A stretch of DNA of 64,000 nt from Dactylonectria macrodidyma (lineage: Eukaryota > Ascomycota > Sordariomycetes > Hypocreales > Nectriaceae): the NCBI GenBank assembly GCA_020744425.1, contig JAGMUV010000002.1:1153501-1217500 (forward strand), in the 5' to 3' direction. The translations under genes and the position numbers were made by a program. The number at the start of each line of letters is the position of its first letter. Within the stretch, counting starts at the first letter, position 1. Under the pieces are notes generated by a model. The model saw only the letters and a list, made by a program, of their open reading frames with translations. It was not told the DNA's origin and did not search any database. Of this stretch, positions 1 through 14,800 are shown one piece after another.

Positions 1-163
1 TTTGTAGTATTGTAGAATTTGCACGACCATAAGTTCGCCTAAAAGAGAAGACGTCTGAGCCTCGTAAACATTGGGTGGCGGCACAACCCCTCCCCGATCC
101 TCAACCCTCCAAACTGGTATTGCTCTGCAGCTCTCTCCTCCGTATCCCCCCGGTATCTCCCCT

Positions 164-1031
<868 letters not shown>

Positions 1032-2120
1032 GTTAGGCAATGTATTAATGGGTTATTAAATCGAATCGAACGGGGTTTGCGGTCTGGCGGGTGGTATTTA
1101 TAGTCGTTGTCGCCGATGTCGTTGGGTGCAAACTGCAAGGTCAGGAAACGTTCATCATCCAGGTAGAAAGCTGGCCGAAAGGGTTGACGCCGTGTGGGGC
1201 CTTGAATTTCAGGCACAAATACGTGGCCTGTCACGCTGTCAAGGTTGGAACACACCATTGAGGTATCGGGAGACTTGATCGGGAGCCTTCTACGTTCTGA
1301 TTAACCCTTTTTGATTGCATTGCATGTCGATTTTATCATCTCGGCCATCCGGGACATTGGTTTTCGGTCTACTTTAGACCTCATGTGTTACGCACTTCGG
1401 CTTCTCGGAACGGATTCCATTCATGCATGATAGCTGGGCACCCTGCATTTTCTTTGCTTGTTGTCTACTATTATCCCCAGTAACTGCATGAGTCAAAGAG
1501 TCATGGCTATAATTCTCGTTCCTCTTCTAGATGAAGACCTTTATAACACGCACCTGGAAAGGGTGACCAAAGTAATAAAAAAAACCATGTGGCTAAAGAA
1601 ACGGTATAGACCTAATATCCAAACCGAGGATAAAACTCGAAAGAGGTCATCTTCTCTATAGGTATCACGTATGCGCACCGTAGGTTCTTCAAGTAATTGG
1701 TATGGGGTCGTCATTTGATATCTAGTCATGTCGTTATGTGCCTTCCTTTCATCCAACGCCGAGTGGGAGACTCATCAATCCCAATGCCTTGTCAGGGGTA
1801 TCCAACCAATTTCAAACAGGCTTTGCTGAATGAACAGCGAAATGTCTGCTCTGACCGCTCGCCCAGTGAAAATGCAAAGCAAAGTTGTATGTACACCAAC
1901 ACCTCATGAATGCTTGTCACCACCGTGGTGCTCAATAGGTACAGTTGAATGCATCCGTAGAAAAACAAAAGAAATAGTAAATGGGAATAGGAATGATATG
2001 TCGTCAAGTTAAAGCAGTATGGCCGTGTCGTTTCCCTCGCCATTCATGCCATGAAAAAGGCTGAGGAGGAAAAAAATGCTGTACGCTCCATTTTGCGCAA
2101 ATAAATAGAAGAATTGTCAT
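1032..2120. other. Intergenic: SAR1 upstream region and 3' flank of the next gene
   Basis: This stretch lies between the SAR1 start and the stop of the acidic protein gene, both on the minus strand. It must hold the SAR1 promoter and 5' leader and the 3' untranslated region of the upstream gene. Short open frames in it are not conserved-looking. I see no RNA gene or repeat. Confidence 0.5.
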
Positions 2121-4406
2121 TTAGACGGACAGAACATAGTTGCCCTGGTCCTTCTTGCCCGCCATGAGGAGGCCAAGTTCTTTCATACGTTCAGCGCCGC
2201 GTCCCGGCATCGGTCGACACTCTGGATTTTGTCCACGTCGAGCGCGGTGGCAGTACTTTTGAACGAACTTCTCCTTGCGGCGCTGGCGCTTACTCTCCAA
2301 GCCCTTGACAATATCGATGGCCCCACGGACATGCATGTCTTGGTCTTGGCTGGTTTTGTAGTGGCGGGCGTGCTTGAGTAGGAACATGGCACCGGCTCTA
2401 GGAAGAGATTTGGTGTGAGTGAGGCCAGGACGGCCAGCGAGATTGAACTTAACCTGACCACACCGAGGTGATCCCAGGGGTGTGGTGACAGGCTTTCGGG
2501 CCCGGCCAGGTGATCTCGTCTTGCGAGGAGAGGGGCGGTCAAACAATGGTCGGGGTGATCGGCCACGAGCCTTAGGAAGGGGAGAATGATGACGCTTGGG
2601 AGCAGGCGAGCGGTAGCGCTTAGGGGAGACGTTACTCTTTCTCCTTCGGCGTGGTCGGTCAAGGTCATGATGGATGTCTTCCATCTTGCCGTTAAGCCAG
2701 TCATCCACATCACTCTCGTGGTGCACAGGATTGAAGATCTCGCCATCGTTCTCATCCTCAGGTTCCGAAGCGGGAAAACTTGGGTCGATATCCTGAGGAA
2801 TGAGGCGCAGCTTTTCATTCCGACGGGCAGCGAGGCAGGTCATGTAGGCTTCCTCGAGAGGCCTATCCTCGTCGAGGGTTCCGCAGACAAAGTCGGTGCT
2901 GTCTGGAAGATCTGGTGTTTCTTCCCGAGCCTTGATGCGTCTTGCCTTTTCGCGACGAGTGTGAGGAATGCTGCGTCGACTTGCGATCGACGAGTCTGAT
3001 TGTTGGTCGAGATGAATAGACAGTCGTCGGGCCGCAGGAGCAGATGAGCCGTGGACCACGGACCTCTGACCAGGTGTCCAGAGAGCCATGTTGTCGTCGC
3101 CATCGTCGTCATCTTCGGAATCAGCAAAGCCGGTCTCCTCATCGGTATGATAGCCGTCAGAATCATCGTCATTCTCATCATCATCATCCTCCTCCTCGTC
3201 CATCTCGATTTCGAGCTCATCCTCATCCTCATCCTCATCGTCTTCCTCATCATCGACGGCGTACTCATCATTGTTGAGTTCGTCTTCCTCCTCCTCAGCC
3301 TCCTCTTCAGCTTCAGTGGCCAAGCGACGAATATACTTCTCCTTAGTGAGAGTGTCATCAATAGTGAGCTTCTTACTCATGGCAGGGTTTCCTTGTCGAA
3401 TCCAGTCGTCTTCCCTCGTCGTTCCGCGCGCAAACTCGTGGAATTGAGATCCGTCAGTAGCAAGCTCTCTCGAGTTTGCTCGGAGGAAATTGGGTCGTGC
3501 CAAAGAGGGTCTCCGGGGAGTAGCCTGTCGAGGAGTAGTTGAAATGGTAGCAGAGAGTACCGAGGCCCTCTTAGGGGTCGAAGGAGACTCGGGGTTAGCT
3601 TGAGCCATCTGCGAGTCAGTGTGTCGTGGAGGAGTGTTCTGAGTTGATGCAGGTCGAGCTGGACAGGCAAACTTGATGCATGATCGACGGGGTGCTTCCT
3701 GGGCCGAAGGAGCCTTGACCATGGGCTGAGAACGGAGGGTCGCGTCAGGGACCAAAGGCTTGCCTCCGCAGGCAAACTGGATGCTTCGCTTGCGAGGCGC
3801 CTGAACAGCGGCGTTTTGCTGGCTCTGGAGTCTGACTGCGGCTCCGAGGAGAGAGACATGCTTCGACTCGGTAGGAGCAGCATCCAGTCGCGTAATTGCC
3901 ATCTCGGGGGGAGGGGGGCTTGGAGTATTGGGTCGGGAGGGGCTTGTGAGTCCAGTGTCGCTCGTCAAGTCAGCAGTGGAGGCGAGACTGATGTTGCTTG
4001 CGAGCGAACGCCGTCGGGTGTTGTTCGTGATGGGACGGGGGACTTCGTAAGCATAGCTCTGAACGTCGTCGTCCGAATGTCCCATGATGGCCTTGGTGAG
4101 CAAGGAAGAGTTCTCATTGGGACGTCGAATGGTAGTCTTTTGGAACTGGTTGGATTCAAAAAGGCGCTTGAAGTGTAGCTCGGGAGGTTCGTCTGCTTCC
4201 TCGCACTCTTCTGAGCCGTGGGTGGCCCAGAGGGTATCTGGGTTCGGTGTGGTGGCCATGTTGGTAGGCATGGTCAAGGCGGTTGTGGGGGTGTTTCGAG
4301 GGATTTGAGATATATAAGTTGAGGGGACAGGGATCAAGGCAGGAGATCCGGATTGACGGTAAAAAGCCAGGTCGAATGGATTGTCGTGAAAATAGGAGTC
4401 GTCCAT
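2121..4406 (-). CDS. Conserved fungal acidic low-complexity protein (DUF2457-like)
   Basis: A single uninterrupted exon of 761 codons from the ATG at 4406 (MDDSYFHDNPFDL); the reading frame extends a few codons upstream but only to a GTG. The N-terminal third carries two similar short motifs, RRSIQFACGGK and RRSCIKFAC. A central run of about 70 residues is almost entirely Asp/Glu (DNA about 3090-3300) and ends in GYHTDEETGFADSEDD. Next comes a conserved-looking segment, STDFVCGTLDEDRPLEEAYM. The C-terminal part is rich in Arg, Ser and Pro, with RRRRKS and many SP sites, and would suit a nuclear phosphoprotein. From memory this layout resembles the fungal family DUF2457, whose function is unknown; I could not run a search. 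No catalytic motif or membrane segment is visible. The gene is very likely real; its role is unknown. Confidence 0.8.
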   Translation of the reverse strand: MDDSYFHDNPFDLAFYRQSGSPALIPVPSTYISQIPRNTPTTALTMPTNMATTPNPDTLWATHGSEECEEADEPPELHFKRLFESNQFQKTTIRRPNENSSLLTKAIMGHSDDDVQSYAYEVPRPITNNTRRRSLASNISLASTADLTSDTGLTSPSRPNTPSPPPPEMAITRLDAAPTESKHVSLLGAAVRLQSQQNAAVQAPRKRSIQFACGGKPLVPDATLRSQPMVKAPSAQEAPRRSCIKFACPARPASTQNTPPRHTDSQMAQANPESPSTPKRASVLSATISTTPRQATPRRPSLARPNFLRANSRELATDGSQFHEFARGTTREDDWIRQGNPAMSKKLTIDDTLTKEKYIRRLATEAEEEAEEEEDELNNDEYAVDDEEDDEDEDEDELEIEMDEEEDDDDENDDDSDGYHTDEETGFADSEDDDDGDDNMALWTPGQRSVVHGSSAPAARRLSIHLDQQSDSSIASRRSIPHTRREKARRIKAREETPDLPDSTDFVCGTLDEDRPLEEAYMTCLAARRNEKLRLIPQDIDPSFPASEPEDENDGEIFNPVHHESDVDDWLNGKMEDIHHDLDRPRRRRKSNVSPKRYRSPAPKRHHSPLPKARGRSPRPLFDRPSPRKTRSPGRARKPVTTPLGSPRCGQVKFNLAGRPGLTHTKSLPRAGAMFLLKHARHYKTSQDQDMHVRGAIDIVKGLESKRQRRKEKFVQKYCHRARRGQNPECRPMPGRGAERMKELGLLMAGKKDQGNYVLSV

Positions 4407-7400
4407 GCAAGCTTCCAATGAAGTCACTGGCGGCGCGGGTATGTTGCAAAAGGCGGAATGGGCAGGCTGACGAAGGAGTGCTGGAGTGCTGGAGTATAGG
4501 TGCGAAACGAAACGAATCGCCTTCAGGCAAGATCAAGCTGCGGCTATGCACTATGGTGTGTGTCCCTGAGGACAGAGGTGCTATAAAACCGGGACAGCAA
4601 ACATGATCAACTGGTATGTGCTGGGTGTGGTGGTGAAGGGAGCTTTGAAGACGGGCGAAGGCTCAAGTAAAGAGATGGGGCTGTTGTCAGGATAGTGCCA
4701 GGCGCGGGCCTTTTAGGAGAGGGAGGCAGAGTGGGCGGCGGGCGACAGTCGCTCCCTCGCAGGGTCCGGTTACACGGGTTACACGGGTCGCTGCAGGTGG
4801 GTTGCTAGAGGTGGGTTTGCTGCGGGTGGTAGGGTGGGTGTGGGAGTGGGCGTGTGGTTGATGATGTATGGGTGGCAGCGTCGGCTTGGCGGTGCTCCAG
4901 ATGACGATGGGCCTGGCTGTATTATTTGCAGGTTGGGGGTTTGCGGGCTGCGGGTGCAGTTGCTGGTGCAGCAGGCAAGACAACTAAGACCGGGAGGCCT
5001 TGGCGGCCAAGAGGTGGCTTGATTGAGGATGGCACGGGAAGATGGTGATCGTCGCCTGCACGTGTCTTGGCCTTGCGTGTGTGTGTTGTGCAAGTCTGAG
5101 TTGTTGTGCGCAGATATGAGGCGAGGGGAATGTTGTTAAGTATGGGATGCGAACAAGAGACGTCGAGGTGGGAGAGGGAATAATAAATTGGAGGGTGAGG
5201 AAGGAGCTGGCGTCGTGACCCTTCGGCGTCGACTTAATAAGCCCTTGTAAAGCAAACCGGGAAAGCGTCGAGTGACTGACGGAGTGACTGACAGAGTGAC
5301 TGACTGGTACCGACCAACAAGGGCCGGCTGAATCAAAGCAGCAAGAAAGCAGCAGCAACAACAAAAGCGGCACCAGCATCAATCAGCATCAGCAGCTGGC
5401 TGGATCAGCCTGGCCTGGTTGAATGGTGCCAGGGTTGCTGGTTGGGGCCAACGACGACAAAGACGCGGGATGGGGGTCGTCCCTAATTAGACATGGCCAA
5501 GGCACCGTGGATCATTTGCCGAGCAAGGAGCGGGTAAAAACTGGGCCCCGCGCGGCGAGAACCTGAGAAGAAAGGAAAATTTTGGGAATTATGGAACGCG
5601 TCGCTATTACGGTGGCCAGTTGTGAGGTAAATTTTGCTGGCACGGGTTAGGACAAGAAGTTTTTTTCTGCTCTCCGTACTACGGGGGCCGGCGACCTAGG
5701 GGAAGAATTGGCTGATGGAGTAAGTGCAAATGTGGGCTCCATCTGATGGCTCCCTAACTTTCAGTGGCCAGCCAGCGGGCTTTCGGTGGTTCCAGTGGCT
5801 CCAGAGCCCTGAAGGCGGTTGGTTCCGGGTATCGGCCGCCAGCTGGAGGCTCCGATGCACCGCTTTGGGGGTCGTCCAGATCGATCCATGGCCCCTTGAG
5901 TTTGCTCGGGGGCTCGGTGGCTCGGGGTCCATGGTTCGCTGCCCTTGTCCTCCCACCCAGCGCCCAGTGCAGCAGTGAGAGTGCATCTCCCCGTGCTATT
6001 CCTATCCCACCCCTAGCCTGTGTTTTTGCCGCTTGCCCTTGCCCTGACGCTGGTGCCGACCAGCTTGCCGAGACGAGGCAGGACGATGCCCTGGATCCAT
6101 CCGAGCCCTTCTGAAGAAGCATGACGCCGCCCGCAGCGCATTATTACCACTGGCTTAATTTCGGCTGCGGTGTTTGGTCTCCAGTCCAAACCATCCAGAA
6201 TCCGCACAGTGCCCTAGTGCCACTGGTGCAGCCAGTCAGGCCGTCCGTAATTCCCCTTAGGAGCATGTTACAGGCGCGGCCAGGTGGTCCACGTGCATGC
6301 CTCCTGAGGCTTCTGTGGTCGCGGGCACTGTGTCCAAGCACTGTCCATGAGTCGCGACAAGACCTCTCCCTCTTGCGGTTGGCTGCACTGCCTGCCTGAG
6401 CCTTGGTCATTGTCAGCAATTTCATCAGTCATGTCCGCTCGTCATCATCTCGTGCCCGCCACAAGCTTCCTTGGACGCCGTTGATTCACATAAGCCATGT
6501 CCCACGATCCAGAGTCCGCCCCACTGATCCTCGCGGGCGCTGTTGGCCGCTCGAAATTCCCTACTCCGACAGTCCTTGAGGCTGTACTTTGTACAGCGCA
6601 CTTTAGTCCACAGCACTCACACATCCAAGTCAACGCAACTGCTGCTCCTAATATTGCATTTCATCTCCCCCTCGGTAAAAGGAGGCCGGCGAAGCGGTGT
6701 GCTGGGCCGGTATTGAGATTTGCTAGCCCGTGTGCCACGGCATTTGTTCGTTCGTACTTCGTACAAAGCCATTGAGAACGGTCGCCGTCCAATCCAATCT
6801 TTGTTCATGTCAACCACAATGACATGGCCAATGTCAAAGTTAATGCCAAAGCCGTACCAAGCCGCCGACCAGCATCAAAGCATCAGAAAGCATGAGAGAC
6901 AAGCAGAACATGGCAGACACATACGCAGCCTCGACATCTAGACCACTGTGTCTCCATGTGTCTAGCACCAACCTCCTTCGTCTAACCAACACAGTAGGCT
7001 CGGACAGGCGCCGGCGTGTTTCTAACCTCACACCTCTAGCAGATCCCGAATAGCGCGCAGGGCTATATGTTTGGAACACCAAGGCTTGAATCCCATCTCC
7101 GTCAATTCCTCATCAAAATGTCTGTCGTGCAGTATGTAAGCCTCAATGCACAAAGGACACGGGCGGATGCAGCTCTTGGATCTTTGGTTGCCACACCGGC
7201 AAATACCCGGTGTTCCAGATGCCTTTCATGCCTCTGGAGGCTGGCTGTTGATGCAGCCCGTTGATGCAGCCAGCACCACGAGGGACATCCTTGTGCCAAC
7301 AGGCCAATGCAACACCGGCCGGATGTGCACCTTTTCGCCATTTTCATGCTTCGTCAGCCGGATGTGCTAAACCGTGTGTCTCACTGTGTTTCCACCAGCC

Positions 7401-10400
7401 ACAGTGTCGTTCCTCGGTGCGGTTTTGCTGCCTCCAGAGAGTCGGCAACTGGGTACGTGGGGGTTGCATCGCTCTCTCGGCCGTATGTCTGCATTGCTCC
7501 ACAGCCGGTCGTCCGCCTTGTCCGGGCAAGTGTGGTTTGATGGAAAGACTCACTGGACTGCGCTACAAGTTGTGGATTCTGTTTCCGCCTCCATCTCCCC
7601 ATGCCATGTATGATGCACAGTGGTTGGCGTTGACTTCCCTTGAAGCCGAACTGCCAAGCCAGGGATAGCCCAGTTGTCTCATCAACCTACTCATGTGGGA
7701 AGGACGTCACCTCCGCACTACTCATCAACACGATGCCCTTCTACACACGGTTAGCGGGCTTCAGAGCAGATCCCAATTGCATCTCATCTCCTCTCCTGCT
7801 CCCCTCTCATCTCGCCCACTTTCCGAGCCTATGCTATTCACGCCCCAGAGACTCATGCAGCCAGCTGGCGCCATGGCATAGTACAGTACGTACGTACTGC
7901 AACACAAACGGCGCTTTTAGCACCGCTGCGGGCTTGACATGTTGCTTCTTCCGCGTGTCCGTGACATGCGTGGATCTGCTCATGTCTCAATACTTCCTCC
8001 ACAATGTTATGCGGACTGCTTTTGCGGCTGGGACTGGGCGAGTGGAACATTCGACAATAGCCTCGAGCCCAGTGTCATTTGCAGTCTCACAACAGTCCCT
8101 GCCAAGTCGTCAGCTTCAACTTGGCAATGAAACAATCAAACCGACAACTTCCAGTTTGGCGCACTCTGACATAGTGGACCCCGTAGGAAGGAAGACAAGG
8201 TTCGCAAGCCAACGGCAACATAAGCAATATCGGGTTAAACTCTAATACCAAATGTTTTGTCTTGAATAGCCCGGTTATCGGGTTCTTAAACTTGGCCGAT
8301 TCGATGCAGCCTCCATCGACACAAGGCTCCCGAGGACCGGCGTCCTCCGCCCTATCGACCGATGCTCTGTCTGTCTGAGGTGATATCAGGGTTGCCGCCT
8401 TCTCCTCTTCTCCTCTCCTTCTCTCTGACGATTGCTGGCAATTGGTGTCGGCTCTGGAATGATGCTCGTCGTCACGTTGCACATTCACATGGGCGCATAG
8501 ACGCTAACCCCCGCGTTGCTGAACTCAACCCCGCATCCATCTCCTGAGGACGCGGCATCAGCGCGTAGATGGAAAATTAACTCGTCTCGCCTGTGCCGCC
8601 CATGCGACGTCGTACCAAGAGCACCAGGTCGAGCCCAGGCCCGTCCATGGCACTTCGTGCATAGAGTATAGCATCTTTGTGTCTGCTTATCAAAGATCCG
8701 TCTACTGCCCAGATGTCGGTCTGATCCCATCATCCATTGGCCACCACCACCCTCCCTTTCGACGACGCCGCACATCAGCGTAGCTGTCGCATCCGGCGGT
8801 GAGAATTCCAGGCTGTAGGTCCTGTGGATCTACAGTGTCCCCTCAACGGACAGCACACTGATCAATAAGACGAGGTGAGGCGAGGTGAGGGGAAACCCAA
8901 GGAGGCAGCCCGCCCAGACTCACATGCATTGCTGCAATTGGAAACTTGACAGCCAGCTAATAATTCGGACATTTACATTCAGAGAGCGGCAAACATATGA
9001 AGTCCCTCCTTCGTACCCAGCACGCTGGGACCCTTTTAACCAGGAAGTTACGAGCCTACCAACCAGGGCAAGGTTCATCTACGAGATGTTCAGCATCTCT
9101 AAACCCAATACGGCAACTTCTCTACTTCTCCAGCCTCCATGGCGCTCGGTTGTCTTGAACTTCCCTGTTTGGATCCGCCTTTTAACCTCGAAACCCATCG
9201 CCATGTCGCGTAGGGTCATGAAGTCGGAGGTTAAGGCTGCAGGTGTGCCTGTACTCTGTGGATTTGGGGACAATGATGATGACTTCAGCGTCAGAAGAGG
9301 ACATGTGAATGAATACCTGCGGTGAGGTGAGTCAGGTGCCTAGGTTGACTCGCACAATGACTGCGCCATTTCGTCGATTTGCTGGTGGCCGTCTCGCCGA
9401 TGACTGGCCCTGTCTCGGCTGGCTCAGCCATGATCGGCCGCCATCCCTCCTCATTACCGAGGAGGCGAGCTAGAAGCCGTGGACCTATTCATGGGTGAAG
9501 GAAGAATGACTTGGTGCGGCGCCTGTAGCGCGGTTTTTTCACAATGGTGTGCGGCAGCTTGAGGCTTGCATTTGTTCTACGGCCGGCTAGCTTGGTGGGT
9601 AGGTTTGCAACCTGGGTCTACTGTACCTTTCATACCGCACCGCAAACGACAAAGATGTGACCTGCTCGAGCCCCTGGGCGAATAGACTGGCAGGGAGGCT
9701 TCCAGCATGCATCCTATGACCTCTTGCAAGCGCAGCCACCACGTAGGAGGTGCAGCCAGAGTGCAGAATGCATAAAGAGACCAACCCAGGCCACGCCATC
9801 ATGGCATGGCAGATGGCATGGGTGGCTCGGCTGTCGATCAGGGACTTGCATGCCCTCTGGCATGCTCTCTGACATACCCTTTGACACGCCAAGAGGTGTG
9901 TGGCCTCTGCCGTGCTGGGTGTCCAACCAGTTCGCCTCACTTACAGGCTTACAGCGCCGTGTGTAACCCCGTAACATCGCCAAAATAAATTGCCCTACTT
10001 CAATTTTCTCCGGTCCGGTGTCCGGCCAAAGCTTCCAGACTTGGCCAATTCATTCCCCAGCAAAAAAAAAAAAAAAATTCATCTTGTTCAAATAGTTAGT
10101 CAAGGCTTTCCCTTTTTTCTCCAACCCGATTACGGCCGGCTCAAGGGCGGTTTAGTGGAGACCGGTGTCTGGAAATTCGCCGTCGTCGACTTGCCCTTTT
10201 CGAGTGAATTTCTTCAAGTTTTTTTGTTTTCTGGTAGCCCTATGGAGTTCCGAGCTACCGGTTGGCAATCCGGTTGCACGTACCTAGTACATGCCGAGGC
10301 ACGGAGGTTCGCTCAGAAGTCGGGAGTGGTAAGAGGTATTACCTCTTCCCACTCATCTTAGACCAGCCACCCTCCGACCGCACACGGCGACCATCTGCTA

Positions 10401-11850
10401 CTTGGTACCTTCGGCGCCGTAAATTTTACCTTACCCCTCAAGCCCAGTGACGACGAATTACGCCCCGAAGGCGCAAATTCGATATGTCTCTTGGACCCAA
10501 AAGCTGGGCGTTATTTGGGTTTGCGGTGTCGCTGCTCCTGGTTTGTTCTCCTCATGTAAGGTGGCTGAGCTCGTGATGCAATTCCTTCGTCAGCCGCAGC
10601 GGCCGCAACCATCAACGGAATGCAAACATCTAGAAGCTACAAATTCCTTGTCGAAACCTGTGACAGGGCCGCGTCGGCAAGGGGGGCAGCGCAAAACGCT
10701 ATTGTGACGCATCGACGGGAAAGTTTCAGGATTAAAAGGAACGCAAATCAGCTTAGCTTTCGCGGGAGGAGGGATGCTGATCGTGACGACATGGTTGAGA
10801 TAAGCCACCGACGGCGCAAACGGAGGCTCGAATTGCGTGGCGGTGCTCGTACAGTCATCATGGAATCGTATCCGTGAGATTCCTCTGTTTTGGAGGTGGA
10901 GTCTTTCAGTCGAAGGATGTTCCCTTCAGTAGAGACCTGTGTTTCTAGAATCGCCACTGTCACCACGGCTACGTCGTAACTCGCAGTTGCCACTCGTGCA
11001 GATGAGGAGCGAATGGCATCTGCCGGACCCCTAAACCCTGACTTCTTGACATCTCAGTCTACACATGCAGCGACGTCATCTGTTGATGTGTCTTTAGGGT
11101 AGGTCATCACAAATCTAAGCACTTCTGGGGCTGCTTGTGAGCCGGCATAACAAGCCAGAGAAGCAACAACAAGAGAGCCCAATAGAAAGAAAAAGAAAAG
11201 CCCCCTCCTTAAATACTGAATTAATCCTTATCTTAGCTCGAATTCGTCCCAGTAACCTAAGGCTCAGTCATACACCAAGATATGGTCAGATCTTCTTTCT
11301 TCGCACCCACAGGCAGTTTTAGAGCCACAACAGTATAAGGAAAGAGACTCTAATAGCAATGAAGGATGAGGACGTGAATAGTTGCATTTGAGTAATGCGA
11401 TTGGTATTATGTTACTGTTTGGTCGGGAAGCCTGACAATAAAATTACCATTAATGATGTGTGCTTTGGTGCTTCTCAGGTTCAATAACACTGGGCGGCCC
11501 CCGCATTATTCAGAACGTCGACTCTAATTGAGGATATTCAGGATCTTGTAAACCTGAACTTGATAACCGGTTCAGCATACACTCGACACGAACTCTCGTA
11601 ATTCCAATTTTTATTCTAGCCTGATGTTAAAAGTCTTGTTCTAGCTTGCTTACTGGGATAGCACATTCGCTTGTCAATATAGCCATGGCGACCATTATCC
11701 TGCGGTGATGAAAGCCTTTCGTCTCCTCTACCTAGGCCGCCAATGCACCTCTTTTGCCGATACCCTACCGACATCCTGTGTCACTCCTCGACAAGTCTAC
11801 AATCAATGTGTGTTGGTGAACTGGATTCCCTGCCCATGTCGCTACAGCGC
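4407..11850. other. Long region without a supportable gene
   Basis: About 7.4 kb between the acidic protein gene and the decayed STAND gene. All open frames here are short, overlap on both strands and show no family resemblance. The first kilobase is presumably the promoter and leader of the acidic protein gene. Short palindromic motifs of the TACTTCGTAC kind occur near 6590, 6755 and 7885, and an A-run lies near 10062. No RNA gene was recognised. Old, heavily mutated transposon remnants cannot be excluded by eye. Confidence 0.45.
5270..5304. repeat. Short tandem repeat, about three copies of a 12-base unit
   Basis: The unit GAGTGACTGACG/A occurs three times in a row with one or two variable bases. 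It sits in the presumed upstream region of the acidic protein gene. No function can be assigned. Confidence 0.7.
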
Positions 11851-14800
11851 CTACGATTGCAGTTGCTGTTGCATTTGCATTTGCAATTGATGCTGTTGCA
11901 GTTGTCGCTTTCGCTGCAGTTTTTGCAGCTCTATCATTTGCAGCAGCATCTGCCCTTTCTGTTGTTTCAGGTTTAATTTCTGATGCAAGATCACCCGTGA
12001 TGGCAGCCCATGCTGTTGTTGCGGTTGATCTTGCTGCAGTTGGCGTAGTTTCTGCCGTTGTTGCAGTAGCTGCTGCTGCTGCACCTCCTGCTCTGCTTCT
12101 AGCGCCTTCAAACTCGCCTGTTGCTGTTGCTGTTGCTGTTGTAGCGCCTGCTCCCCAAATTGTCCCGGTGACTGCATATCCCGCCGTCGCGGTTCCTGTT
12201 CCTGACATTGGTTTTGGATTTGCTGGATCGACTTCACTCGGCGAACTCGTCCTAGATCGCGTATAGTCCGTCGAGGAGGGCTGGGCTTGTGATACTTGTT
12301 GGTATGGGCCTTTAGAGCCTGGACTGACACAAACGAAGGAAACTGGCAACCAGGAAAAGGTCATTGAAGGCTCCGAATGTGAGACTTCTCATGATCCAGG
12401 CACTCTTTTTCGCTCTCAAAGCCCATTGAGCCCCGGCAGCAAGATTTTAGTCGACATGTGAATGCCGATATCCGGAAATGGGATTTGAATGAGTCTAGTT
12501 CTTTGGTGGTAACCCCTGGACAGGTATCTTGGTTAAGCAACACCCTGACGATCTTTTGATAGGACACGAGCATGGCCGAGATAGGCTCAGTGGAAGCTGA
12601 ATTGAGAGACTCTTGGCTGGGTTTATCAGCAGCTATATATGTGGTTAGCTAATTGTGGGCCATGAGAGATGCCAAACGAAAACTTACAAGACACTTGGAG
12701 AATTTCGAATTCGAGACGTTTGAGGGATCTGATCTTCAAAGCCTCATCAACACATCTATGCAGTGAATCATGTTCCTGCAGCAATGCCAACCGCTCATCC
12801 GAGACCTTGTCACTTGTACGAGTGTTCCCAAATATGGAAATGCCATGAGTTTTATCTAACTCATCCACTAGCTGAAGAGCGAGGCGGGAAAGTCTCGAGG
12901 CTTGGTGAAATCCGCCACTAGACTCAGCATGCGATAAAACATACTCGGTCCAGTATTCGGTGGCATAGACGTGGAGGCCATGTAGTCCTCTTGCCACGCG
13001 TCGATGTTTGGACTCTTCTGGGTATTTCTCATTGAAGACCCAAGTCCCGGATATGAGAGAAGCAATAGATGCTAAACCATGCTCCTGAATTGCTTCTTGT
13101 TCATGTATGATTACATTACTAGAAGGTGTCTGGAGAAATCTGGGCCGTGACTTAGCAATGGCCGATCATGTCAGACACACTCATCACTTACTCTTTCACA
13201 GATATGTGAATGAAAGCTAATGTGGTATCTGGCCTCTGCTCAACAAGAGAGCTACACATGTCCATTAAATATTGGGGCGCAAGGTTGGTGACATCCGGGT
13301 TACCAGAGCTATAGGAGAGGGCGGACAAGAATTCGAGTTGTCGCAAGGGACGCTTTGCGAAGGCAACCCAACCAAGCAGGCTCTTCACGTGAGCGACTGA
13401 CCGAGAATTCAATTAAACGAGCATTTCAGTTAAAATATTTCGGTAGCTAAAACCATGTCAGCATTTATCAGATAGGCTATCGTGAAGCAAGATGTACAAA
13501 TCAGCGAGTTCCTCGGGTAATTGGTTCATGGAGGTCTTTATCTCATCGTAATTGTAGAAAATGTTGCGAGAGAGATAATCTAGAATAAGCCGGGCATAAA
13601 GAAACATTCCTTTAGATAGCGTTAGATATTATACTGTTTCCAGTAGTGCTGCTGTAGCTTACCATCGGTTTTGTTGATGATCATGTCTTGGATCTCATCC
13701 AGCTCACTTTGTTCAATCCCAAGTTGAGAGAACCTTTCGTGCAGGACTTGCAGCCTGTGACATATGTACTGCCGAATTGCGCTACGCATGGAATCTTTTT
13801 CCTCAGTGAGAGAAATGACTTGTCTTTTGCGAAGACGACCTAGAGCGATCGATGAAATGCGGCTAGATACCAAGACTTTGCAAGTGATCCCACCAGGAAT
13901 GGAAGACTTGGTGATTTGGTTGATCAGGTTTGTGAGAGTGGTCTGCGTTTTTGGCTCACACTCATCCAAGCCATCGATGATGACCAGATGTACTCCGCTT
14001 GGTTCGGCTCACTAGACATGTTTCTGAGGAGAGTCTGCAGAAGCTGTTCGAGGAAGCTAGATGAAGGCGATTTCTTACCCACGACGCACTCTTGGTAGAC
14101 ATAGGCCACCAAGTCGTCGTCTTTTCGGAGAAGTTGAACGAGCATCGACTTCAATATGTGCTCATACGTGGTAGATGTCGCATATAAGGAATTGCAAAAA
14201 TGGTGAATGACAAACGACTTCGCTGCCTTCATGAAGTTGATAAGTTGACTAGATAGAACACTCTTGCCAGACCCAGGTGCTCCTTGTAACCAAAGGATAG
14301 CTGTATCTGGCTTCCGTTGACACCAAGAACGAACTTTTGGGTTCTGAAGGACCCATTCACAGGTTCCTGGATACTCAGAACCTTGCGTCGATACTGAACT
14401 GAATATGATCAATTGGTCCGATTCGTTTAGATTTAACCACGATCTAATGGTTTCGAGGCGCTGGGCAGCCTGGTCCTCTTCGAACTTGTGAACCGAGGCG
14501 AGACTCTCTTCTGCCAAGAACGAAGGTCTTGGCGCATCTTCTGTTCCTCAGAAATATTGTAAGCATTTGCCTCGGTGTCGATCAGCTGCCCATGGCGCTT
14601 TAAGTCTTCAAGAATGTTCTCAAAACGCCTCTGAAAGCGGCCCCATGTGGTGAGGAATAGCAACTTCCAGCCTTGATCCTGTCAGCTAAGTTGGCATCGA
14701 GAGGACTTGGGACTCACTATTCCGATGAACAAACTTGTATGCGTGCTTATGGAATTGCAGAATACTAGTATAGAAAACGGCTAAAGTCTGCTGGAAATTT

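Noticed and set aside
7640..8245. 201-codon open frame, plus strand
   Set aside because: Cys/Ser/Thr-rich random-looking translation, with other frames open across the same bases.
8885..9325. 146-codon open frame, plus strand
   Set aside because: Not conserved-looking; no start context, intron pattern or domain to support it.
11765..12364. Ala/Thr-rich 199-codon frame next to the Gln-rich tail of the STAND gene
   Set aside because: It is a frame shadow of the CAG/CAA repeat of the real reading frame.
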